Source of the DNA: an uncultured Lachnospiraceae bacterium
GTDB lineage: Bacteria > Bacillota > Clostridia > Lachnospirales > Lachnospiraceae
NCBI GenBank assembly: GCA_934434905.1
Contig: CAKSAI010000045.1
Coordinates: 1-15,039 of the forward strand
DNA: 15,039 bases
Direction of reading: 5' to 3'
In this document: positions 1 to 5,717 of the stretch, piece after piece
Layout: every line of letters begins with the position of its first letter
Numbering within the stretch: the first letter of the stretch is position 1
The notes under the pieces: generated by a model
Seen by the model: the letters and a program-made list of their open reading frames with translations, nothing else
What the model was told of the DNA's origin: nothing
The model's database searches: none
Program-made: the position numbers and the translations under genes

Positions 1-10
1 GTGATAATAG

Positions 11-16
11 TATAAT
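11..16 (+). promoter_or_regulatory. -10 box of the purine permease promoter
   Basis: A perfect TATAAT lies about 50 bases before the permease start codon. The matching -35 box would fall at or beyond the left edge, so only half of the promoter can be seen. The leader would be only about 40 bases, too short to hold a purine riboswitch between this promoter and the gene. Confidence 0.45.
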
Positions 17-65
17 AAAAGCAGTTCTGCCAGTGCAGACAAAATTACCCAAAGGAGTAGGATTT

Positions 66-1508
66 ATGGAAAAACTTTTCAAACTCAAGGAAAACGGCAC
101 TACCGTCCGTACGGAGATCATTGCCGGCCTTACCACCTTCATGACCATGGCGTACATCATCGCCCTTAACCCAAATCTGTTGACCAATTTTCACAGTGAT
201 GGTACCCCCGCTCTCTGGAACGGCATCTTCCTCGCCACCTGTATTGCCTCGGCTATCGGCATCTTCGTCATGGCTTTCCTGGCGAACAAGCCCTTCGCCA
301 TGGCTCCCGGCATGGGACTCAACAGCTTCTTTGCCACAGTTGTGGTCAACATCGTAAGTCTTACCGGACTTACCTACGTGGAATCCTTCCAGGCGGCGCT
401 GTGTGTCATTCTGATCGAAGGTATTGTATTCCTCATACTTTCTGTTCTGAATGTCCGTGACAAGATCGTCAATGCCATCCCTCTTGGGATCCGCCTCGGC
501 ATCGCCCCCGCCATCGGGCTTATGCTCTTAAATATCGGTGTCGGCTCCAATGCCGGCGTAGCTTCCGTGGGCGGCACTTCCGAAGACGGCACCCTCTTCT
601 ATGTTATGCGCGACTTCTTCGGTGCACTTACCCCCAGCGTTATCAAATCTAAAATGGGGGAAGGTTATCCTGCCATGATACTCACCGTTGCGACCATGTT
701 CATCGGTCTGTTTGTCATCGTTATCCTGGCACAGAAGGGCGTAAAAGGTGCTGTTTTGTTCGGCATGCTGATCGCCTCCTGCATTTACTGGGCCGGACAG
801 GCTATCTTCCTGCATACGAATCCCTTCGCCTCCCTGGCATCGGCTTCGTTCCTCCCGCCCTTTAAGGATATGGTCGATACCACATTGTTTAAGTTTAATT
901 TCCAGGGTCTGGCTCAGATCGGTTGGTTTACAGTAGTCACTCTGGTTATCACCTTCTGCATCATCGACATGTTTGACACCATCGGAACCCTTGTAGGTAC
1001 CGCATCCAGAGCAAACATGCTGGACGAGAAGGGCAACATGCCCAAGATGAAGGAAGCACTGCTGGCTGACGCGGTTGGAACCGTGGCAGGCTCCATGACA
1101 GGAACCTCCACCGTAACCACCTTCGTAGAATCTGCTGCCGGCGTGGAAGCAGGCGGAAGAACCGGTCTGACTGCACTGACAACCGGAATTTTGTTCCTTG
1201 CCTGCATCTTCATCGCTCCTATCGCCGCCATCATTCCTGCAGCAGCTACCTCTTCAGCGCTGATCTATGTAGGACTTCTCATGCTTGGCGGCTTAAAGAA
1301 GATTGATTTCGACGATATCACCCAGGGGCTTCCCGCAGCGCTCATGCTGATCTGCATGCCCATCTCCGGATCCATCGGCCACGGCATCGGTCTGGGAATG
1401 ATCTCCTACACCGTGATCAAGGTCTTCACCGGCAAGGCCAAGGAGGTATCCATCCTCACCTATATCATCGCGCTGCTGTTCCTGGTGAAGTTCTTCCTGG
1501 CAGTGTAG
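66..1508 (+). CDS. NCS2-family (AzgA-like) purine permease
   Basis: Predicted 480-residue inner-membrane proton symporter for hypoxanthine, guanine or adenine, in the AzgA/PbuG/PbuO branch of the NCS2 family. The start at 66 is chosen because AAAGGAG lies 8 to 14 bases upstream; an ATG at 33 in the same frame has no ribosome site. Family motifs visible are PGMGLNSFFA near residues 81-90, DMFDTIGTLVG near 301-311 and GTSTVTTFVESAAG near 346-359. The last two correspond to the substrate-binding half-helices of the two repeats. The protein is hydrophobic throughout, as expected for about 12-14 membrane segments, and its length is normal for the family. It stands alone on the plus strand, with a terminator about 50 bases past the stop. 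Which purine it carries cannot be told from the sequence. Confidence 0.92.
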   Translation: MEKLFKLKENGTTVRTEIIAGLTTFMTMAYIIALNPNLLTNFHSDGTPALWNGIFLATCIASAIGIFVMAFLANKPFAMAPGMGLNSFFATVVVNIVSLTGLTYVESFQAALCVILIEGIVFLILSVLNVRDKIVNAIPLGIRLGIAPAIGLMLLNIGVGSNAGVASVGGTSEDGTLFYVMRDFFGALTPSVIKSKMGEGYPAMILTVATMFIGLFVIVILAQKGVKGAVLFGMLIASCIYWAGQAIFLHTNPFASLASASFLPPFKDMVDTTLFKFNFQGLAQIGWFTVVTLVITFCIIDMFDTIGTLVGTASRANMLDEKGNMPKMKEALLADAVGTVAGSMTGTSTVTTFVESAAGVEAGGRTGLTALTTGILFLACIFIAPIAAIIPAAATSSALIYVGLLMLGGLKKIDFDDITQGLPAALMLICMPISGSIGHGIGLGMISYTVIKVFTGKAKEVSILTYIIALLFLVKFFLAV

Positions 1509-1555
1509 CGTGCATGGTACCTATTAATTATTGAATATGATTAGTAGCTTATAAG

Positions 1556-1600
1556 AAAAAGGCTTCGTCTTAACATTTTTTGCTAAGACGAAGCCTTTTT
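1556..1600. terminator. Bidirectional intrinsic terminator
   Basis: A perfect 12-base stem, GGCTTCGTCTTA (1561-1572) with TAAGACGAAGCC (1584-1595), encloses an 11-base T-rich loop. It has AAAAA on the left and TTTTT on the right, so it can stop transcripts from both sides: the permease (+) and the DMT transporter (-). The right arm lies inside the 3' end of the DMT gene, whose TAG stop is at 1583-1585. Confidence 0.93.
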
Positions 1601-2611
1601 CTTCCCCGCCGGCAACTGTGCCAATACAATTGCCGCAAACATCAGCACGCACCCTATGGTCTCCCGCACGCTCAGCTTCTGGTTAAGCAGCACCAGCCCC
1701 GCCAATGCGGAGATCACGGATTCCAGGCTGAGGATCAGGGAGGCTACCGTAGGGTTCATCCCCTTCTGCCCCACGATCTGCAGGGTATACGCAACGCCAC
1801 AGGACAGAATACCCGCATACAGGATGGGCTGCCAGGCTTCTAAAACATTGTGCATACTTGGATTTTCAAAAAGAAACATACAGATCCCGCTCAAGAAACC
1901 ACATACCAGAAACTGGATGCAGGACATCTTCACGCCGTCCACCAGCTGGGTATAATGATCGATAACCAGGATATGCACTGAAAAACACAGGGCACACAGG
2001 AAAACAAAAAAGTCTCCTTTTTGAATGTGAATGCCCTCGTTAATGCACAGAAAATACAGACCGCAGATCGCCAAAAGCACCCCCAGCCACACCGTAGGAC
2101 TGCATTTTCTACGGAAAAACAATCCCAGAATGGGAACGATCACAATATATAAAGCCGTGATGAATCCGGCCTTTCCCACCGAGGTCCCGGCGATTCCGAT
2201 CTGCTGCAGGTTGCTGGCCACGCAGAGAAGAACGCCGCACAAGATTCCTCCAGTCAGAAGTGTCCTTCGACCTGCACGCTGTTCTTCCGCAGACACTTTG
2301 CTGTTCGCCGCACAGTCCTCTTCCGCAGACACTTTGCCGCCCGCCGCACAGCCATCTTCCGCAGACACTTTGCCACCTGCCGCACAGACATCCCCCGCAG
2401 ACAGATTTTTACCTGCCTTCCGCTCCGGCCTTATCCGACCCAGCACAAAGATACAGGGAATCAGAACCAATCCGCCAAGTATACTTCTTACACAGTTAAA
2501 GGTAAATGGCCCAACGTAATCCATCCCGACGCTCTGGGCTACAAATGCCACGCCCCATATCAAGGCTGTCAATAATAAGATCAAAGAACTCTTCATCTGC
2601 TGTGTTTTCAT
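1583..2611 (-). CDS. EamA/DMT-family transporter
   Basis: Predicted 342-residue drug/metabolite transporter with two EamA repeats and about ten membrane segments. The start at 2611 follows AGGAGG at a good distance; the longer frame to 2668 would run over the promoter. The first repeat begins with TALIWGVAFVAQS (residues 15-27), and the second ends with a typical LESVISALAGLVLLNQKLS segment (296-314). The protein is longer than the usual ~300 residues because of a hydrophilic insertion at about residues 62-116, between membrane segments 2 and 3, with 12-residue repeats of the form SAEDGCAAGGKV. The substrate is unknown. It lies 203 bases downstream of apbE on the same strand but has its own promoter. 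A role in flavin movement for the neighbouring EET genes is possible but unproven; a general metabolite exporter is equally likely. Confidence 0.88.
   Translation of the reverse strand: MKTQQMKSSLILLLTALIWGVAFVAQSVGMDYVGPFTFNCVRSILGGLVLIPCIFVLGRIRPERKAGKNLSAGDVCAAGGKVSAEDGCAAGGKVSAEEDCAANSKVSAEEQRAGRRTLLTGGILCGVLLCVASNLQQIGIAGTSVGKAGFITALYIVIVPILGLFFRRKCSPTVWLGVLLAICGLYFLCINEGIHIQKGDFFVFLCALCFSVHILVIDHYTQLVDGVKMSCIQFLVCGFLSGICMFLFENPSMHNVLEAWQPILYAGILSCGVAYTLQIVGQKGMNPTVASLILSLESVISALAGLVLLNQKLSVRETIGCVLMFAAIVLAQLPAGKKKASS
2282..2401 (-). repeat. In-frame 36-base tandem repeat in the DMT gene
   Basis: About three and a third copies of a 36-base unit encode SAGDVCAAGGKV, SAEDGCAAGGKV, SAEEDCAANSKV and SAEEQ. 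The copies differ by a few bases, and every unit is a multiple of three, so the frame is kept. The repeat forms a hydrophilic loop that most EamA proteins lack. It looks like a coding minisatellite that grows by slippage or unequal exchange. Confidence 0.9.
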
Positions 2612-2647
2612 GATGCTTCCTCCTAGTGCGTATAAGCTTTGCAAATA

Positions 2648-2676
2648 TTTATACTGCAAAGACGCCACAGCGTCAA
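2648..2676 (-). promoter_or_regulatory. Sigma-A-type promoter of the DMT transporter
   Basis: Read on the minus strand: -35 TTGACG, 17-base spacer, -10 TATAAA, about 37 bases before the DMT start codon. A small inverted repeat (GACGC-CACA-GCGTC, 2661-2674) overlaps the -35 box and could be an operator half-site or chance. The rest of the 2612-2814 gap shows no gene and no convincing terminator for apbE, so read-through from apbE is possible. Confidence 0.75.
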
Positions 2677-2814
2677 GAGGAAACTTATATCTCAGTCGCG
2701 TATTTAAGAATACAACAGGGGTTTCTCCGCAGGAATTTTGAAAGTAAGGACAGATATGGCAGCATCGCTATCAGATCAGACGCACTTAAGGTTGGGACAC
2801 GCTTCCGGCAGTTT

Positions 2815-3951
2815 TCACTTCACCAGATACCGTTCAAACCCATCTGTATACCGCAGGCTTCCGTCCTTTAGCACCCAGACAGCTTCCATGCTGTCGATTC
2901 CATTCACAAACGCGATCCCATCCTCCACCGACATGTTATAGAGGGCTGTTGTCAGTCCATCGGCCAGACCAGAATCCTCTGCGATGATGGTGACCGCCGG
3001 AAAATAATCCGCCGGCATCAAGGTGGCAGGATCCACGATGTGGCCGTACCGTTTGCCGTCCACCATATAGTATCTCTGATAATCACCGCTGGTAACCACA
3101 GAAGCGTCCGTGACCTCCACCGTCGCCACGTAGGCTTCCGTACTCTCCAGATTCGGATTCTGGATCCCCAGACGCCAGCCGCCGCCCGCAGGCTTCCCGC
3201 CTACTGAAGGATTTCCGCCACCCGCAGGCTTTCCATCCACCGCAGGATTTCCATCCACCGCAGGCTTCCCGCCTACTGCACAGACATTTCCGCCCACGCT
3301 GATGAGCACATGCTCCATGCCAATCCCGCGGGCATATTCGGCAACTTTCTGAACCGCATACCCCTTCCCGATACTCCCCACGTCCAGGGACATCTCCCCA
3401 TCCGCCAGATAGACGGTGGAAGCTTCCGTGTCGATCTGAAGCTGTCCGATATCCATATGCTCTGCCGCTGCCTTCAGTTCATCCATAGGCGGAAGCTTGG
3501 CCGTTCCCGGATCGTTGTTTCCCGCTTCCCGGTATGTATGCCAGATCGACAGGACACTTCCCATGGCGATGTTCATCCTGCCGTCGGTATATTCATACAA
3601 CTCCTTGCTGTATAGAAGCAGCTCTGCAATCTCCTTGTCCACCTTCACAGGCATTATCCCGGCATGTTCATTGATGGTCTTGATATTATTGAGATTGGGG
3701 TATTCGTTATAGATATCGTACAGACGGTGATAGTACATCAGGCGTTCCTTTAGCTGTTCCACCTGTGCTGTGAAGGCCTCCTCCGTCTCGGCATAGCCGA
3801 CAACCTCCGTCACGGTGTCGAAGGCACCGAAGAAGGTGGCTGTGTAACGATGCAGGGCCGGGCTTTCCTTGGATTGGTAAATGGCAGACGCCAGCAAGGC
3901 AAGAGCGGCAGCGAAGACAATGGCGACGCTCAACAATTTTGTTCTTCTCAT
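2815..3951 (-). CDS. apbE: ApbE-family FAD:protein FMN transferase (FmnA-like)
   Basis: Predicted 378-residue extracytoplasmic enzyme that moves FMN from FAD onto a Thr of a partner protein, with Mg2+. The start at 3951 is preceded by TGAGGAAAAG; an upstream in-frame start at 4020 would read through a GC-rich hairpin. Residues 1-24 form a positively charged then hydrophobic membrane anchor; no lipobox Cys follows. ApbE landmarks are SLDVGSIGKGYAV (188-200), the flavin-binding SVGGN (218-222), SGDYQRYY (288-295), RYGHIVDPAT (301-310) and the metal-site segment ADGLTTALYNM (330-340). Directly after the GGN motif sits a run of five 6-residue Gly/Pro repeats (about 227-258), which family members normally lack. 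The gene follows the FMN-binding lipoprotein gene, its likely substrate, by 116 bases, as expected for an EET locus. Confidence 0.95.
   Translation of the reverse strand: MRRTKLLSVAIVFAAALALLASAIYQSKESPALHRYTATFFGAFDTVTEVVGYAETEEAFTAQVEQLKERLMYYHRLYDIYNEYPNLNNIKTINEHAGIMPVKVDKEIAELLLYSKELYEYTDGRMNIAMGSVLSIWHTYREAGNNDPGTAKLPPMDELKAAAEHMDIGQLQIDTEASTVYLADGEMSLDVGSIGKGYAVQKVAEYARGIGMEHVLISVGGNVCAVGGKPAVDGNPAVDGKPAGGGNPSVGGKPAGGGWRLGIQNPNLESTEAYVATVEVTDASVVTSGDYQRYYMVDGKRYGHIVDPATLMPADYFPAVTIIAEDSGLADGLTTALYNMSVEDGIAFVNGIDSMEAVWVLKDGSLRYTDGFERYLVK
3178..3273 (-). repeat. In-frame 18-base tandem repeat in apbE
   Basis: Five 18-base units encode GGKPAV, DGNPAV, DGKPAG, GGNPSV and GGKPAG. Two alternating DNA subtypes are visible. 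All units keep the frame, giving a flexible Gly/Pro loop of about 30 residues next to the flavin-binding GGN motif. The start of the repeat shares a ten-base core and reading frame with the repeat in the DMT gene. Confidence 0.9.
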
Positions 3952-3981
3952 AAACTTTTCCTCATAAATGTGCTGTAAGAC

Positions 3982-4018
3982 GCCGCGCCGGGGAGGAATA
4001 TCTCCCACCCGGCGCGGC
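3982..4018 (-). other. GC-rich hairpin between the lipoprotein and apbE genes
   Basis: A perfect 10-base stem, GCCGCGCCGG with CCGGCGCGGC, is capped by a second GGAG/CTCC stem and a six-base loop. It sits in the 116-base gap upstream of apbE. On the minus strand it is followed by GTCTTACAG, not a T run, so it is not a classical terminator. It could hold back 3' exonucleases on the lipoprotein message or lower apbE expression relative to it. A weak TATAAT lies just upstream on the minus strand (4022-4027) without a matching -35 box. Confidence 0.75.
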
Positions 4019-4067
4019 AAATTATACAGCTGATTTTTACCAAAAATACGTGTTACTACCTGCGCTG

Positions 4068-4637
4068 TTACTTCGCCGCATTCTCGACAGCCTGGGCTAC
4101 GAGAGCCTGGAGACCGACGATATGGATCGTGCAGGAGGCAGCCAAATCCTGCTCGGCAGCTTTGCCCTCCTTAGTTACGGCAATTCCGGTTACTTCCTTG
4201 GCGGTCTTGCCGATGCAGTAGTCAGCAAAAGCGTTTACCTGCTCGTTCCATTCCTTCTGGATGGCAGAGGCTTTCTTCATGCCATAGTTGTCGCCCAGCT
4301 CCTGCTTGGTCGGGAACTTGGCCGTTGGATCTGTGGCAAGCTTTCCGGTTCCGTCAAACATTACCTTTGCCTGAACGGAGTCTATCACACAGGCTGTGAT
4401 CTTGCCGTCGGAACCCACGGTAACTGCCGCGACTGTGACATCTGTCTGAGCCAGGCCAGCTTCTGCGGCTGTAGCATCTTTGGAGGATGAGATGTCGGTA
4501 GAGATGGCCATTCCGGTCTTTCCGGTGGCCCCGCCCTTATCTGCATTACCGCCTTGTGCGTTTCCTGCTGCGCCGCAGCCTGCTGCAACGGTCATCGTAA
4601 GTAATAAACCAAGTAATAATGATACTCTCTTTTTCAT
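4068..4637 (-). CDS. pplA: FMN-binding-domain lipoprotein (PplA-like)
   Basis: Predicted 189-residue surface lipoprotein and likely electron carrier. The start at 4637 follows AAAAGGAG by about ten bases. Residues 1-21 are a lipoprotein signal with lipobox VAAGC, Cys21 being the lipidated residue. A Gly/Asn/Ala-rich tether follows (22-45), then one FMN-binding-type domain (about 60-186). Recognisable pieces are TDVTVAAVTVGSDGKI (65-80), KQELGDNYGMKKAS (111-124) and DLAASCTIHI (164-173). Asp164 and Thr170 keep the spacing of the ApbE acceptor pattern Dxx(S/T)GAT, so Thr170 is the candidate FMN attachment site, although the residues between them differ. Listeria PplA has two such domains; this protein has one. 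Its position between dmkB and apbE supports it as the ApbE substrate. Confidence 0.85.
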   Translation of the reverse strand: MKKRVSLLLGLLLTMTVAAGCGAAGNAQGGNADKGGATGKTGMAISTDISSSKDATAAEAGLAQTDVTVAAVTVGSDGKITACVIDSVQAKVMFDGTGKLATDPTAKFPTKQELGDNYGMKKASAIQKEWNEQVNAFADYCIGKTAKEVTGIAVTKEGKAAEQDLAASCTIHIVGLQALVAQAVENAAK

Positions 4638-4695
4638 AATAATTTCGCTCCTTTTAGCATATTTTAATTCATTCACAACTACGAGTTATCTGCGA

Positions 4696-4716
4696 TGCAC
4701 ACATCTGTTGTATGCA
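4696..4716. promoter_or_regulatory. Operator-like dyad upstream of the lipoprotein gene
   Basis: A 21-base imperfect palindrome (TGCA-N13-TGCA) pairs 8 of its 10 positions around a central T. It sits about 60 bases before the lipoprotein start. A second small stem, TTTTCGG/CCGAAAA, lies at 4730-4748 just after the dmkB stop but lacks a T run on the minus strand. Either could be a regulator site or an RNA structure. No good promoter pair was found in this gap. Confidence 0.3.
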
Positions 4717-4754
4717 CCTTTCTTATACTTTTTCGGGGTTTCCGAAAATTTCTC

Positions 4755-5717
4755 TTACCGTCCGGCAAGCCCATAATAAGACTTATCCAACAGTTCCTTC
4801 AAGATCTCCGCTTTCCGCCCGGCAAGTCCAAGCTCCTCCATGGCCTTAAGCGCCTTCTCATAATAGCGCCTGGCAGTCCGGTGGGTATAGGCTACGCCGT
4901 CACTGTTCTTCACCGCTTCCAGCAGTGTATGCGTGGAGAGCTTTCCTTCCTCTGCCTGTCCCTTTAGTTCCGGCTCCTGCCGGAAGGTGTAGATCACCGG
5001 AAGCGTAATGACGCCCTGTGCATAATCGGACTGCACACTCTTGCCTGCCGCCTCCTGGTCTGTCTCATAATCAATACAGTCGTCCGTCAATTGAAAGGTT
5101 ACTCCGGTATAACGGCCCAGCCGCCGATAGAGGCGAAGCCGCTTTTCGTCGGTCTCAGCGGTCAGGGCTCCTGCATAGTAGGAGGCTTCAAACAGCGCTG
5201 CTGTCTTGCCGTTGATAATGCTCAGATACCGGAACGTGCCGAGGTTGTAATTGCGGCTGTTCACGGTCTGCCTGAGTTCACCCATGCAGATCTGCCCCAC
5301 ATAGCCCGCGGCATCCAGCCTGCGGTAATTGTCGTTCTCCTGCGCCGCAGTGAGCTCCTTGATCGCCGCAACCAGCAGGTAATCCCCACAGATCACCGCC
5401 GTGCGCTTCCCATATTTTTTCTGAAGCGTTAAAACGCCCCGGCGCAGAGCGGCTTCGTCCATGATATCGTCATGAACCAGCGTCGCCAAGTGCAGCAGCT
5501 CGATGGCCGCCGCGAAGGTGACAGCATCCTTGTGTATCTTCTCTTCCCGGTCCATGGCACAGGCCAGGACTGCCCTTGCCCGGATAAACTTCCCCTGGGA
5601 CTTGGTCAGGTGCGCCGTATAGGTACGCACCGGCAGCGGAGCCGTCATCAGAAGCGTCTCCACACGCCGCCGCACCAGCTCTGCCGCTGCATCATATTCC
5701 AGAAACAGATCAGTCAT
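4755..5717 (-). CDS. dmkB: Trans-polyprenyl diphosphate synthase (DmkB-like)
   Basis: Predicted 320-residue cytosolic enzyme that lengthens allylic diphosphates with IPP to make a long isoprenoid chain. The first Asp-rich motif is HDDIMDE (82-88) and the second is TDDCIDYE (211-218). GKFIRAR (42-48), GKTAALFEAS (170-179) and GKSVQSDYAQGVITLPVIY (225-243) are further family blocks. Small residues (Ala, Thr) five and four places before the first motif fit a long-chain product rather than farnesyl diphosphate. The start ATG overlaps the end of ndh2 in ATGACTGA, so the two genes are translationally coupled. With the divergent dmkA it would supply the side chain of a demethylmenaquinone used by Ndh2. 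Housekeeping undecaprenyl or geranylgeranyl synthesis is less likely in this context. Confidence 0.9.
   Translation of the reverse strand: MTDLFLEYDAAAELVRRRVETLLMTAPLPVRTYTAHLTKSQGKFIRARAVLACAMDREEKIHKDAVTFAAAIELLHLATLVHDDIMDEAALRRGVLTLQKKYGKRTAVICGDYLLVAAIKELTAAQENDNYRRLDAAGYVGQICMGELRQTVNSRNYNLGTFRYLSIINGKTAALFEASYYAGALTAETDEKRLRLYRRLGRYTGVTFQLTDDCIDYETDQEAAGKSVQSDYAQGVITLPVIYTFRQEPELKGQAEEGKLSTHTLLEAVKNSDGVAYTHRTARRYYEKALKAMEELGLAGRKAEILKELLDKSYYGLAGR

Noticed and set aside
1..65. Purine riboswitch before the purine permease
   Set aside because: Only about 40 bases lie between the -10 box and the start codon, and no aptamer-like junction is seen; a structure further upstream would be outside the window.
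2282..2401. Regular 36-base spaced repeats suggesting a CRISPR array
   Set aside because: The repeats are directly adjacent without unique spacers, lie in frame inside a transporter gene, and vary in sequence.
3952..4020. Longer apbE start at 4020
   Set aside because: It would place a GC-rich hairpin inside the coding region and a non-signal peptide before a good anchor; the ATG at 3951 has a proper ribosome site.
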